Position numbers and translations under genes: made by a program. From the NCBI GenBank assembly GCA_020440605.1, contig JAGRNT010000016.1, positions 1 through 64,000 on the forward strand: a stretch of DNA of 64,000 nt, in the 5' to 3' direction. Positions 44,337 through 53,949 of the stretch are shown here, in pieces (position 1 is the first letter of the stretch; each line of letters starts with the position of its first letter). Origin of the DNA: a bacterium (GTDB lineage: Bacteria; 4484-113; JAFGCY01). The notes beneath the pieces were generated by a model, which was not told the DNA's origin, made no database searches, and saw only the letters and a program-made list of their open reading frames with translations.

Positions 44337-45989
44337 ATGAGAACAAGCGCACTGATCGCCGCCATGCTCGCGGCCAACACTGCACTGCTGGGCGGCTGCG
44401 GCGGTCAGGCCCTGCCGGCTGCGGCTGCACCGACACTCGCCAGCGGCCTGCCTGAAGTCCCGGCCGAGCTGGAGCGCAGCGCCAGCTATGACTCGGTGTT
44501 CCTGCTCAGCTACGGGGATGAATACCGCGCCACACTGGCCAGCAACCGCGTGACCATCGCCGGTGACAGCCTGCTGTTCAGCCCGGACTGGGATCCGGGC
44601 AGCCAGGCGGCGGATGCAACGCAGCTGGCCTATGCCATGTACAGCTTCCCGCTGGCGGACTATCCGGGGCCGGACTACATCGACCTGCACTGGAACGGTG
44701 AGACCCCGGCAGCGGACTACTGGGTGGGGATCGCGGATCCGGTGAGCCAGCGCTGGCAGTGGACAATGGGAGCGGCGCGCATCGAACCCGCGGGCGGCTT
44801 CGAGCCCTGGCTCTACCCCTCCGGTGAGCTGCTGCTGGCCGTGCTCATGAGCGGCACGCAGGCCCATACTCTCGACAGCCTGCAGGTCGGCACGCCGCTC
44901 GTGCAGGATGAACTGCCGGTTGATGAAATCACGGTGCCCGAGGGCTTCCGCGTCAGCCTGTTCGCCTATCCCGTTGCCAACGCACGCGCGATCTGCCCCG
45001 GGCCGGATGACATTCTGTTCGTCGGCACACGCAGTGGCGGGCAGAGCGGCCTGTTCGCGCTGCAGGATCTTGACAACGACACCCTGATCAGTGACAGCGA
45101 GACGCATCCGATCTACAACGGCTACACCCAGCCCTGCGGCGTGGACTACCGCGACGGGCATCTCTACTGGTCCGACATCAGCCGCATCTGGCGTGCGCCG
45201 ATCACGGACCTGCTCGGGGCTCCGCCGGCCGCACAGCTCGTCAGCGACCAGTTCCCCATGGAGCAACACCACGGCTGGAAGTTCATTCGCTTCGGCCCGG
45301 ACGGCAAGCTCTACGTGCCGGTAGGTGCGCCCTGCAACATCTGCGACGAGGGCGACCCCTACAACACGATCATGCGCATGGACAGCGACGGCAGCAACCT
45401 GGAGATCGTGGCTCGCGGGATCCGCAACACGGTCGGCTTCGACTGGCATCCGCTCACGGGTGAGCTGTGGTTCACTGACAACGGCCGCGACAGCCTCGGC
45501 GACGGCATCCCGCCGGATGAACTGAACCGCATCCCGGCGGATTTCGTGGGTACGCCGCATTTCGGCTACCCGCACTGGCACGGCGCGGACATCCCGGACC
45601 CGGTCTACGGTGCCGGGCACAGCGCGGCCGAGTTCGAGCTGCCGGCCCAGGAACTGGTGGCGCACTGCGCCGCACTCGGGATGCGCTTCTACGACGGGGA
45701 GATGTTCCCGCAGGAGTACCGCAACCAGATCTTCATCGCCGAGCATGGCGACTGGAACAACTTCTCTGACAACGTCGGATGCCGGGTCAGCCTGGTGCGC
45801 CTCAATGAGGCCGGTACGCAGGCCGTTTCATATGAGCCCTTCGCCACGGGCTGGCAACGAGATGATGCACAGAAGAGCCGCTGGGACCGCCCGGCGGATG
45901 TGCATGTGCTGCCGGATGGCTCGATGCTCGTCAGCGGCGACCAGGCCGGGGCGATCTACCGGATTACGTACCATGGGAGTGGGCAGTAG
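44337..45989 (+). CDS. PQQ-dependent sugar dehydrogenase-like lipoprotein
   Basis: Envelope lipoprotein of 550 residues with lipobox ALLGGCGGQ. The N-terminal 190 residues are a beta domain of unknown type. From about residue 200 the chain is a six-bladed propeller of the soluble glucose/sorbosone dehydrogenase class: VPEGFRVSLFAYP, GLFALQDLDND, FIRFGPDGKLYVPVG, RGIRNTVGFDWHPLTGELWF, FIAEHGDWN and VLPDGSMLVSGDQAGAIYRI. These enzymes oxidise sugars outside the cytoplasm with PQQ. Cofactor use is inferred from family. GGAGG lies 6 nt before the ATG. TCAGTGG repeats follow immediately after the stop. Confidence 0.8.
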   Translation: MRTSALIAAMLAANTALLGGCGGQALPAAAAPTLASGLPEVPAELERSASYDSVFLLSYGDEYRATLASNRVTIAGDSLLFSPDWDPGSQAADATQLAYAMYSFPLADYPGPDYIDLHWNGETPAADYWVGIADPVSQRWQWTMGAARIEPAGGFEPWLYPSGELLLAVLMSGTQAHTLDSLQVGTPLVQDELPVDEITVPEGFRVSLFAYPVANARAICPGPDDILFVGTRSGGQSGLFALQDLDNDTLISDSETHPIYNGYTQPCGVDYRDGHLYWSDISRIWRAPITDLLGAPPAAQLVSDQFPMEQHHGWKFIRFGPDGKLYVPVGAPCNICDEGDPYNTIMRMDSDGSNLEIVARGIRNTVGFDWHPLTGELWFTDNGRDSLGDGIPPDELNRIPADFVGTPHFGYPHWHGADIPDPVYGAGHSAAEFELPAQELVAHCAALGMRFYDGEMFPQEYRNQIFIAEHGDWNNFSDNVGCRVSLVRLNEAGTQAVSYEPFATGWQRDDAQKSRWDRPADVHVLPDGSMLVSGDQAGAIYRITYHGSGQ

Positions 45990-46150
45990 TCAGTGGTCAG
46001 TGGTCAGAGGGAGAATCAGTTGGCAGAAACAGAAACAGCAGAATTTGGTTGCCAGCTCACAGTTAACTGTTGCTGATTCCGCTGATTCTCATTCGGTTTC
46101 TGCTTCTCCCTCTGGTCACTGCCGACTGCCTACTGCCAACTGCCTTCTGA
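45990..46150. repeat. Heptamer repeats between convergent genes
   Basis: TCAGTGG heptamers start within the last codons of the sugar dehydrogenase-like gene (about 45983-46008), and ACTGCCx heptamers end the gap (about 46118-46145). The middle is AT-rich and looks unstructured. Confidence 0.55.
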
Positions 46151-47476
46151 TCAGCGGAAGCTGTACAGGCTCTTTTCCATGTCAACATTGATCGCATAGT
46201 CCATGCTGCGCTCAGTGCCATTCAGCTGGGTCCAGCTCGTCTGCAGGCTGTACTCACCACCGGCTGCGACGGGGATTTCCATCTGGCCGTAGATATTGGT
46301 CTTGAGATTCAGCGTGCCGTTGTCACCGACGAACTGCACATCGGCAAAGGGCACGGGCACGCCGAACTGTCCGATCAGGATCGCGATGATCCCGTTGGCG
46401 GAGCCGCCCGGCAGTTCCAGCAGCGGAGCGCTGTTGAGGTCCGGCATAATTTCGTTGGGCATATGCAGGGTGAAGGGATGGATCAGGCAGTTCATCTCGC
46501 CGGGGCGGAAGAAGGCGCCGCGCCAGACATTGTAATCCTGGCCGTCCACCACACCCAGCTGTGTCACGGGAGCATGGCCATCGTTGCCACCGGAGATGTC
46601 CATGGGCTGCGCGAAGTAGATCATCCCGTCCTCGCTGATGTCCGGGATCACGAAGTCCTGGCGGTAGAGCGTGCCGTCCTGGATGAAGTTGAACAGGCGG
46701 TCGCCCCAGGCGCAGGTGCCCTCCGTGCCGTTGGCATAGGCATCCTCCACGCTCTGGTGGATCGTGCGCCATTCCCAGGCCTCCATGTCCATGATGATCC
46801 CGTTGTAACCGGCGTTGCCGGGATGGCCGATCGCCACCAGCAGGTAGGCGCTGCCATTGGGCCAGATGTAATCGCGGCCGTTCGTGAAGCCGAAGTCGAA
46901 GGCTTGGCTGAAGCCGTCGACGTCCGTGCCGTCAATTTCGTAGTGCAGGGTCTCGGGGCCGATGCCGTTGGCAGCACGCCCCCCGAGCTCCCAGAAGCCG
47001 CTGCTGGCATTGGCCAGCGCGAAGAAGGAGCGCGTACTGGCGGGGCTGAAGCTCAGGTCGCTGGCAATTGACACGAGGTGGTCGCCCTGGGCGGCGGGGA
47101 TTTCCCAGATCGCCCAGGCGATGATGCGGCGGAACTGCTCGCCCTCGGGGACATCCGTCACCAGCTTGCCGTCAATCTCGCTCAGGTTGTTGACGGCGAT
47201 GTAGTCGCGCCTGTCCACGTTGCCATCCTGGTTGTAGTCCCCGGCCAGTGAGGCCCCGCGCGTGCTGAGCGAGGCCAGCTCCGAGGTGCCGGGCACTCCG
47301 GCCGTGCCGAGGTCGCTGTCCGCGAGCTCCTCCACGGTATCCGGGAACTGCTGCTGGGGCTGGCCCGTGCCACCGCCGCCGCCGCAGGCACTCGCCAGCA
47401 GGGCGAGCAGGATCAGGGCTGCCGGCAGCAGGGCCGGCCGGCGGGATCTGCTCCCGCTGGTTGCATATCCAGTCAT
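46151..47476 (-). CDS. Dockerin-motif lipoprotein, paralog A
   Basis: Surface lipoprotein of 441 residues with lipobox LLALLASACGGGGG. After a low-complexity linker it has a single dockerin-like calcium loop, DYNQDGNVDRRDYIAVNNLS (about residue 80). The rest is shared with the next gene: WAIWEIPAAQGDHL, FFALANASSGFWELGGRA, AYLLVAIGHPGNAGYNGI and GSANGIIAILIGQFGVPVPF. No catalytic motif is known to me. AGGAG lies 9 nt before the ATG at 47476. Tandem duplication with paralog B, which lacks the dockerin loop, is clear from shared order and segments. Confidence 0.72.
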   Translation of the reverse strand: MTGYATSGSRSRRPALLPAALILLALLASACGGGGGTGQPQQQFPDTVEELADSDLGTAGVPGTSELASLSTRGASLAGDYNQDGNVDRRDYIAVNNLSEIDGKLVTDVPEGEQFRRIIAWAIWEIPAAQGDHLVSIASDLSFSPASTRSFFALANASSGFWELGGRAANGIGPETLHYEIDGTDVDGFSQAFDFGFTNGRDYIWPNGSAYLLVAIGHPGNAGYNGIIMDMEAWEWRTIHQSVEDAYANGTEGTCAWGDRLFNFIQDGTLYRQDFVIPDISEDGMIYFAQPMDISGGNDGHAPVTQLGVVDGQDYNVWRGAFFRPGEMNCLIHPFTLHMPNEIMPDLNSAPLLELPGGSANGIIAILIGQFGVPVPFADVQFVGDNGTLNLKTNIYGQMEIPVAAGGEYSLQTSWTQLNGTERSMDYAINVDMEKSLYSFR

Positions 47477-47843
47477 TACGTATCTCCTCTGACCAGTTCC
47501 GGTCATCGATGGTTTCCGGACATGCCGTGCATGCCCCCCATCCCTGTCGCACCGATCTGGGAGTCCCCGTCGCAAGGTTAAGTTTCAGTTTAACAGAGGA
47601 AACTGACTGAGGGTCAGGGAAAGGGGTGGAAGAGTTCACCACGAAGGACACGAATATGGAAGACTTAACCACAGAGGACACAAACAAGGAAAATTCACCA
47701 CGAAGGGCACGAAGATCACGAAGATTTCTGATGCTCACGAAGAAGTTCGATAGTTCGAATTTTCTTCTTTGTGAACCCGATAAACCTTTGTGCCCTTCGT
47801 GCCCTTTGTGGTGAATGTTTTCCAACAGTTCCGGCTATACGCC
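47477..47843. repeat. CACGAAG repeat tract between the paralogs
   Basis: CACGAAG/CACAGAGG-type repeats (about 47635-47735) face inverted TTCGTG/TTTGTG copies (about 47785-47815), which can fold into a long hairpin. Upstream lies the untranslated leader of paralog A. No gene. Confidence 0.6.
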
Positions 47844-49151
47844 TTACTGCACGGCGGGCAGCAGCAGGCCGACATACTGCTCGCCGGACTTCTGCACCTG
47901 CAGCTCGAACTGCAGCAGCGGGTTGGCATCGTCGCCGACACCGAACGCATAGCTGCCTTCCTCGAGACCGTCGACCACGATCCGCCCGCGGCTGTCGGTC
48001 ACTCCGACGATCGGGGTGTTGTCAAGATCGGTCTGCTGGAGCACGTAGGAGACATCCGGAATGGGACCAAACAGGCCGATCAGGATCGCGATGATCCCGT
48101 TTGCCGTGCCATTGCCGCTGATGTCCTGCAGCGGGGCTCCGTTCACGAAGCGCACGCTGCCGTCAATCAGCTGGGTGTAGGCATATTCATGGCTCGCACC
48201 GTTCATGCTGTTGACATCGAAGAAGTGCACGCCGGGGTCGCTGTCATTGTGGTCGGTCCACTGCGGGGCCATGTCCAGCTGCTCCTCCATGTCGGTGCCG
48301 AGCGCGAGGCGTGCGCTGAATCCGGGCGGCATGCCGATGTTGAACCCGAGCGTGTTGGAGGTGCCGTCCTTGATCAGCGAGAAGCTGTCCTCGCCCCACT
48401 GCATGCTGTATTCCTCATCCGGGTAGCCAACCGAGGCAGTATTGCGCAGGTAGGTCCATTCGACCTCGGTGTAGCCGAGCGTGATCCCGTTGAAGCCGCC
48501 GTTGCCGGGATGGCCGAACAGCACTGCCAGGTAGCTGTTGCCGGAGGGCATGCTGTAGTCCTCTGACTGGCTGAAGTTGACGAAATTGCCGCCATTCAGG
48601 ATCCCGCCGCCCTGGCTCAGGGGCAGGCGTCCGCCGATCTCCCAGCCGCCCAGGCCCTGGTTGGCAAGCGCATAGAACACACGTCCTGCGGAGCCCGCGC
48701 CGCCGTTGCCAAGCTGCATGCAGTACAGATGGTTGTCAGCGCCGCCGGGGATCTCGAAGATGCCCCAGGCCAGCACACGGCCGGTTTCAGCTTCCGGGGC
48801 ATCGACTTTCAGGCCGCCGCCCGGAGCTTCCGCCAGGTTGCGGCTGGCAAGCAGGCTGTCCCAGCCGAGGCTGAGGTTGATTACGAGCTGCGTTTCATCC
48901 GGGAAGTCGAGCATCGAGGATGATTTCGAGCTGACGGATGCCAGGCTGTTGATGTCGGGCAGGCCCGCGCTCGCGATGTCGCTGGAGCTGAGTTCCTCAA
49001 CCGCAGCGGGGTAGTTAGGGCCCGGGTCGGGCTGGCCCGTTCCGCCGCCACCGCCGCAGGCTGCGAGTGAGAGGCAGAAAATGAACAGGCTGACAGCCGC
49101 CAGCCGCTGTGCTGTGGACAGGCCACTTGAAGTGAACATTGAAGATTGCAT
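47844..49151 (-). CDS. Surface lipoprotein, paralog B
   Basis: Lipoprotein of 435 residues with lipobox FCLSLAACGGGGG. It shares the linker SSSDIASAGLPDINSLASVS and the downstream blocks WGIFEIPGGADNHL, VFYALANQGLGGWEIGGRL, YLAVLFGHPGNGGFNGI and NGIIAILIGLFGPIP with paralog A, but has no dockerin-like loop. AGGAGG lies 5 nt before the ATG. Role unknown; the pair may be cell-surface binding proteins. Confidence 0.7.
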   Translation of the reverse strand: MQSSMFTSSGLSTAQRLAAVSLFIFCLSLAACGGGGGTGQPDPGPNYPAAVEELSSSDIASAGLPDINSLASVSSKSSSMLDFPDETQLVINLSLGWDSLLASRNLAEAPGGGLKVDAPEAETGRVLAWGIFEIPGGADNHLYCMQLGNGGAGSAGRVFYALANQGLGGWEIGGRLPLSQGGGILNGGNFVNFSQSEDYSMPSGNSYLAVLFGHPGNGGFNGITLGYTEVEWTYLRNTASVGYPDEEYSMQWGEDSFSLIKDGTSNTLGFNIGMPPGFSARLALGTDMEEQLDMAPQWTDHNDSDPGVHFFDVNSMNGASHEYAYTQLIDGSVRFVNGAPLQDISGNGTANGIIAILIGLFGPIPDVSYVLQQTDLDNTPIVGVTDSRGRIVVDGLEEGSYAFGVGDDANPLLQFELQVQKSGEQYVGLLLPAVQ

Positions 49152-49546
49152 CGGATCCTCCTGGAACCATTTGATTGGTATGGAGGCCGGCCGGATTGCG
49201 TGCCCGCCGGTCCCGCTGTACCGGTATCAGAGTGCCGGTCAGTTCCGGGAGTTTCACACATGTGCGGGATTGAGGGCAAATCTGCGCGGAAGAGTTCACC
49301 ACGAAGGGAACGAAGGGAGAAGAGTTCACCACGAAGGACACAGAGATCACGAAGAATTTTCTGATTCACAAACAGGGAAAGCCAAACCACGGAGGACACG
49401 AAGATCACGAAGTTTTCTGATGCTCACGAAGAGTTCCGGTGGACCCGGAATAGCTGCTTTGTGAACCCGAAAAACCTTTGTGTCCTTCGCGCCCTTTGCG
49501 GTGAAAATTCCTCACGTCCTTTCCGCACCTGCCTTAGACTGCTTGC
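49152..49546. repeat. CACGAAG repeat tract and start region of the GrpB-like gene
   Basis: CACGAAGG/CACGAAGA repeats at about 49297-49345 and 49385-49430, and an inverted CTTTGTGTCCTTCGCG copy at about 49475-49505. A TAGACT box (49535-49540) lies 6 nt before the next ATG. Confidence 0.6.
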
Positions 49547-50074
49547 ATGCAGATCGTGATCATGGACCACCAGCCGCGCTGGGCGGAGGAATACCGGGCA
49601 ATCGAGCAGGCCTTAAAAGACGTGGTCGGGCCGGAGGTACGGCGCATCGACCATATCGGCAGCACAAGCGTGCCGGGTCTGGCCGCCAAGGACATCATCG
49701 ACATCCAGCTCAGCGTGACGGCCATCGAACCGGTGGCCGCCTATGGCAGGGGCCTGGAGACGCTGGGCTACTTCGAGAAGCCGGGCAACCCCGAGCGCAA
49801 CAAGCGCTACTTTCGGGAAAGTGGCGGGATGCGCCGGACCCATATACATATAAGGGAGAGCGGGGCCTTCGGCCAGCAGTTCGCGCTGCTGTTCCGCGAC
49901 TACCTGCGCGCAAGCCCCGGGGAATGCGAGTACTACGCAGCACAGAAGCGAGAGCTGGCGCAACGGGAGTGGGAGAACGTGAGCGACTTCGGCGATGCCA
50001 AGGACCCGCTCTTCTGGGAGATCGCGCGTCGCGCCAATGCCTGGCAGCAGGCGACGGCCTGGAGGAGCGGGTAG
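49547..50074 (+). CDS. GrpB/UPF0157 family protein
   Basis: Cytoplasmic protein of 175 residues with the GrpB signature RIDHIGSTSVPGLAAKDIID near residue 35 and RRTHIHIRESGAFGQQ near 100. The fold is that of nucleotidyltransferases, in which the GS motif binds nucleotide; the substrate is unknown in most members. A TAGACT box lies 6 nt before the ATG, so the mRNA is likely leaderless. The mnmA gene follows 26 nt after the stop with its own -10 box. Confidence 0.85.
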   Translation: MQIVIMDHQPRWAEEYRAIEQALKDVVGPEVRRIDHIGSTSVPGLAAKDIIDIQLSVTAIEPVAAYGRGLETLGYFEKPGNPERNKRYFRESGGMRRTHIHIRESGAFGQQFALLFRDYLRASPGECEYYAAQKRELAQREWENVSDFGDAKDPLFWEIARRANAWQQATAWRSG

Positions 50075-50085
50075 GGAATCCGCGT

Positions 50086-50091
50086 TACAAT
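50086..50091 (+). promoter_or_regulatory. -10 box of mnmA
   Basis: TACAAT, 9 nt before the mnmA ATG, overlapping the end of the GrpB-like gene region. The CCCTCCT between it and the ATG is not a ribosome site. Confidence 0.45.
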
Positions 50092-50100
50092 ATCCCTCCT

Positions 50101-51180
50101 ATGTCGAAGGGACGTGTGATGGTGGCGATGTCGGGCGGCGTGGATTCCTCAGTGGCCGCGCTGATGCTGACGCGCGCAGGCTATGAATGCATCGGCATGA
50201 CCGCCATCCTCTTCGGTGATGCGAGTGCAGCCGGGCCCTGCTGCGGCACCGAGGGGGCGAATTCCGCCGAATGCGTCTGCAACAAGCTCGGGATCGAGTT
50301 CCGCCACATCGACCTCTCGGAGCTGTTCGAGCAGCAGGTGATCGGGCGCTTCCTCGGTGAATATGACAGCGGGCGCACGCCCAACCCCTGCAGTGACTGC
50401 AACCGCTTCATCAAGTTCGACACCTTCTTCAGGTACGCCGATGAATGGGGCTGCGACTACGTTGCCACTGGGCATTACGCGCGCATCATTGAGGATGGCA
50501 ACACGCGCCTGCTGGGCACGGGAATTGACAACAACAAGGACCAGAGCTACTTCCTGGCCTGCATCCCGCCGGACAGGCTCAGGCGCGTGCTGTTCCCGCT
50601 CGGCGGGATTGACAAGCCGGAGGTCCGGCGGCTGGCGCGTGAGGCCCTGCTGCCGACGGCGCACCGCACGGAGAGCCAGGATGTCTGCTTCATGCACAAC
50701 GGGGCCGGGATCGACGAGCTGATGAGCTGGCACCTGGGCCGCGTGCCCGAGCCGGGTGAGGTGGTGGACGAGGAAGGCCGCGTGCTGTCAACGCACAAGG
50801 GCTACCAGCGCTACACCGTCGGCCAGCGGCGCGGGATGCGGCTCGGAGGCGGCACCGAGGGCCTCGTGGTGCACCGCGTGGAACCGGAGACGAACCGGGT
50901 GGTGGTGGCGATGAAGGATGCGCACCCGCTGGACTATGTGGGGCTGCGCGAGTTCGTTGACATGGCGCCGGGCCGCTGGCAACCGGGGGAGGACATCCAG
51001 GTGCGGATGCGCTACCGCCAGCCGCTGTTCAGGGCGCGGGTGCTTACGCACGAGGGACAGATCCGCGTGTACCCGCTGGAGCGGCAGTACGGCGCGGCAC
51101 TCGGACAGTGGTGCGTCGGCTACGCTGGCGACGTGGTGCTGTTCGGGGGAATCATCGATGGTGTTTCCTACGAAACATAG
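50101..51180 (+). CDS. mnmA: tRNA-specific 2-thiouridylase MnmA
   Basis: Thiolates U34 of tRNA-Lys, -Glu and -Gln. The 359-residue protein has the PP-loop VAMSGGVDSSVAALML (residues 8-23), the catalytic first cysteine in GRTPNPCSDCNRFIKFD (near 97) and the second in ESQDVCFMHN (near 196), then the central and C-terminal beta domains (YTVGQRRGMRL). All catalytic residues are present. It uses ATP and sulfur from a cysteine desulfurase relay not encoded here. Confidence 0.93.
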   Translation: MSKGRVMVAMSGGVDSSVAALMLTRAGYECIGMTAILFGDASAAGPCCGTEGANSAECVCNKLGIEFRHIDLSELFEQQVIGRFLGEYDSGRTPNPCSDCNRFIKFDTFFRYADEWGCDYVATGHYARIIEDGNTRLLGTGIDNNKDQSYFLACIPPDRLRRVLFPLGGIDKPEVRRLAREALLPTAHRTESQDVCFMHNGAGIDELMSWHLGRVPEPGEVVDEEGRVLSTHKGYQRYTVGQRRGMRLGGGTEGLVVHRVEPETNRVVVAMKDAHPLDYVGLREFVDMAPGRWQPGEDIQVRMRYRQPLFRARVLTHEGQIRVYPLERQYGAALGQWCVGYAGDVVLFGGIIDGVSYET

Positions 51181-51267
51181 GGTGTAGGATCTAGGTTGTG
51201 GGGGGTAGGGCTGGTGTCACGCTGCGCGTGACCATTACTCCATGTCAATGCCTGCGGCATTGAATTT

Positions 51268-51489
51268 TGCTACACCCGACGACCCAGCTCCTACGTCCTC
51301 GGTATGCTACACCCGACGACCAAGCTCCTACGTCCTCGGTATGTTGCACCCGACGACCCAGCTCCAACGTCCTCGGTCTGCTTCACCCGACAACCCAGCT
51401 CCTAGGTCCTCGGTATGCCACACCCGACGACCCAGCTCCTACGTCCTCGGTCTGCTACACCCGACAACCTAGCTCCTACGTCCTCGCAT
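51268..51489 (+). repeat. Six tandem copies of a 37-bp unit
   Basis: Units start at 51268, 51305, 51342, 51379, 51416 and 51453, exactly 37 bp apart. The consensus runs TGCTACACCCGACGACCCAG, then CTCCTACGTCCTCGGTA. Copies differ at a few positions each. There are no spacers, so it is not a CRISPR array. The last unit overlaps the final codons and stop of the DUF5693 gene on the reverse strand. Confidence 0.9.
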
Positions 51490-53508
51490 CAGCCACCAGC
51501 TCCAGATGCTGCCAACTCCGATCGCCAGCACGCACCACACGAGGCCGGTTGCAGCGCCCAGCGCGAGACCGAGCAGCACGCGGGTGATCGTCAGTTCCAG
51601 CGGGGTGTGCAGGTGGCAGAAGGTGTTGAGGATGCTGATCTGGCCGAGCAGCGCGCCGATCCCGAGCATCACCGAGACGCGGGTGCGCCAGGCGATGGAC
51701 AGCAGGAACAGCATCAGCAGCGGATGGCCGAGCAGTTCCTTGGTGCGCGGGCGCACGCCGAAGCTCTGCTCCAGCACCTCGCGGAACAGGCTCTCGAAGG
51801 ACAGCACGCCGAGCAGGGAGTCGTTGCCAGAGCGCAGCAGCACCACGCCGATGATCCCCATCGCGATCAGGATGAAGGCCACGTCGCCATAGCGGATCGG
51901 CGACTGCCAGAGTGTCGAGAAGCGTTGCCAGTAGCCGACGAGGCGGTTCTCGGCGGCCAGCCAGGCGTCGGCGAGCGTTTCCGCCTGCCAGGCCCAGGCC
52001 GCGAACAGCAGCACCGGCACGGCCATGGCGAGTGTCACGCCGCGGAACTCCGAGAGCTTGAGGATGCCCTCGGCACCGGCCAGCGCGCCATGGATGATGA
52101 TGCCGCCCGCCATGCTGAACAGGCTGGCAACTCCGAGACTGAGCATGGCGATGAAGATCCGCCGCGGGCAGAAGCGCTTGCAGATCAGCCGCGTGGTCAG
52201 GTACATGTTGACATGCATCGCCATCCAGAATCCGACCAGCGGGAAGGCGATGGCAGCCAGCAGCAGCAGGATATCGCGGGCCGCACTGCTGAAGGTGGCC
52301 GCGCCGGCGGCGAGCAGTCCTGTTGCCAGCATGCCAAGGAAGAGCGGCAGGGGAATGGACTCCCGGCCCGGGAAGGCAAGCAGGCCAATCAGCAGCAGGA
52401 TGCCGGGCAGCCAGGCCGCCACCCAGATGCCGCCCCTGAAGTCCGGCATCACGGACTGCAGCGTCCGCGGCTGCTTGGCAATCGTGAAGCCTTCCGTCTG
52501 CAGTTCGCTGACAAGGGTCTGGAAGTAGCGGCGGTTGAGTTCCACGAGGCGCTGAACGTAACCCGTGTCACCGGCACTGCCTCCATTGAGCTGCTTGCCA
52601 CGGATGAAGGGCCGCACGTAGAGCACGCGCATGCTGCGCTCATCCACCGCGCGCATGTACCTGGCAACGGCCCCGGCGATGTCGTAGTTGTCCATTTCCT
52701 CGGGCGGGATGCTGTGCAGGCGGGCCAGGTGGATCTGCCCCTCACTGTCCGTCATCCGCCGGGCCAGCCCGCCACCGCCGTCCTGCTCGTCAAATTCCAC
52801 CCAGCAGAATGTCTGTCCATTGGCCTTGATCGCATCCGCCACTTCATCCAGGCGGCCGGGGTAGCCGAGCACGGTCGGTCCCTGGAACAGCACAAGCGGC
52901 TGATTGGCAATGAAGCCCATTGTTTCCTGCAGGCCATGGTCGCCGAGGAACTCCGAGCCGCCGGGGCGCAGGATCAGCGAGGCACCATGCAGCGCGGCCG
53001 CATCCTGCACACTCTGGAACCAGGCTACCGGCAGCAGGCGCAGGTCCTCCTCCGGCATCGCCGGGAACTGCACAACGAGATTCTCGTAGCCGCTGGCGAA
53101 GCGCGCCACACGGCGGTATGGATAGCCATGACGACTGGCTCCGCGCGCGATGTCAGCGCTGTAGCGCTCATCAGTCACTTCATAGGCCGGTGCCCCCGTT
53201 GCCATTTCCGCCTGAGCGAGGATCCCGCTGTCCAGCAGGCTGCCGACGGTTTCCTCACCATAGCAGAGCTGCGCACCGGGCAGGGCTGCCAGCAGTTGCC
53301 AGGGCTGCTCGCTGTCCTCGGGATAGGAGATGGAGCCGCCGGAAGCATCCGGCAGGGAGGCCAGGGCCTGCCAGTCCACCATCACCGCGACATCCTTGTA
53401 GCTCCTGTCCAGCACGCTGCGGCTCATGCAGAAGATCGCACTGCCAATTGCGGCAACAGCGGTGAACATCAGCGCAATGCCCAGCAGGTTCCTCCTGCTG
53501 ATCATCAT
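51469..53508 (-). CDS. DUF5693 multi-spanning membrane protein
   Basis: Inner-membrane protein of 679 residues. One membrane segment near the N-terminus (LLGIALMFTAVAAIGSAIF) is followed by a soluble domain of about 330 residues (FQGPTVLGYPG, RVLYVRPFIRGKQ) and then about eight hydrophobic segments. Near the C-terminus are SFESLFREVLEQSFGVRPRT and GHPLLMLF, typical of DUF5693, a family seen near cell-surface polysaccharide genes. The start could also be GTG at 53535; I prefer the ATG close to the membrane segment. Last gene of a four-gene operon. Its final residues are encoded by the 37-bp repeat. Confidence 0.75.
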   Translation of the reverse strand: MMISRRNLLGIALMFTAVAAIGSAIFCMSRSVLDRSYKDVAVMVDWQALASLPDASGGSISYPEDSEQPWQLLAALPGAQLCYGEETVGSLLDSGILAQAEMATGAPAYEVTDERYSADIARGASRHGYPYRRVARFASGYENLVVQFPAMPEEDLRLLPVAWFQSVQDAAALHGASLILRPGGSEFLGDHGLQETMGFIANQPLVLFQGPTVLGYPGRLDEVADAIKANGQTFCWVEFDEQDGGGGLARRMTDSEGQIHLARLHSIPPEEMDNYDIAGAVARYMRAVDERSMRVLYVRPFIRGKQLNGGSAGDTGYVQRLVELNRRYFQTLVSELQTEGFTIAKQPRTLQSVMPDFRGGIWVAAWLPGILLLIGLLAFPGRESIPLPLFLGMLATGLLAAGAATFSSAARDILLLLAAIAFPLVGFWMAMHVNMYLTTRLICKRFCPRRIFIAMLSLGVASLFSMAGGIIIHGALAGAEGILKLSEFRGVTLAMAVPVLLFAAWAWQAETLADAWLAAENRLVGYWQRFSTLWQSPIRYGDVAFILIAMGIIGVVLLRSGNDSLLGVLSFESLFREVLEQSFGVRPRTKELLGHPLLMLFLLSIAWRTRVSVMLGIGALLGQISILNTFCHLHTPLELTITRVLLGLALGAATGLVWCVLAIGVGSIWSWWLMRGRRS

Positions 53509-53525
53509 GCCTTGCCTGTTCTCGC

Positions 53526-53939
53526 TCACTTCCACTCCCCGCGCAGCAGCAGGGCGCAGTCGCTGGCGGGGCGGATGAAGACATCATGCCCGCTGGCGTT
53601 GACATAGTGGTGCGCACTGACGAGCACGCTCTGCCCGAGGCGCTCTCCGAGGCTCAGGTCCAGCAGTTCGTCGCGCTGCAGGTCGAGGCCCTCGACCACC
53701 ACCTGCCCGCTGCCGGGCTGGGCCAGCACCAGCTCCGCGCCGGTCCCGAGCCGGATGCTCGTGCCGCTGCGGAACTGCTGCAGCGTGAACATCCCGCGGT
53801 GCTGGACGTAGCTGACCGTTGCCAGCGGGTCCTCCTTGCTGCCCGGGTCGGCCCCGAGTACGCCATGCATCGCCAGCAGCAGCGCCGCCGCGAAGAGCGT
53901 TGCCAGCAGCAGCCGCTGCCGTGTGCCGTTCACTCTCAT
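53526..53939 (-). CDS. Small exported protein of unknown function
   Basis: Predicted exported protein of 137 residues with signal LLLATLFAAALLLAMHGVLG. The mature chain is beta-rich (TSIRLGTGAELVLAQPGSG, GQSVLVSAHHYVNASGHDVF) and matches no family I know. The ATG at 53939 has GAGGTG 6 nt upstream. It sits 10 nt after the LmeA-like gene, and its stop overlaps or adjoins the DUF5693 start, so the three are one transcription unit. Confidence 0.6.
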   Translation of the reverse strand: MRVNGTRQRLLLATLFAAALLLAMHGVLGADPGSKEDPLATVSYVQHRGMFTLQQFRSGTSIRLGTGAELVLAQPGSGQVVVEGLDLQRDELLDLSLGERLGQSVLVSAHHYVNASGHDVFIRPASDCALLLRGEWK

Positions 53940-53949
53940 GATTCCCACC

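Noticed and set aside
47626-47825. Short frames in the CACGAAG tracts, with translations such as FVSFVVNSS or HEGHEGHE
   Set aside because: They are translations of the repeat itself. Such frames are often annotated as hypothetical proteins but show no start signals here.
51268-51489. Regular 37-bp repeat as a CRISPR array
   Set aside because: The units are directly adjacent with no unique spacers, and no cas genes are in the window.
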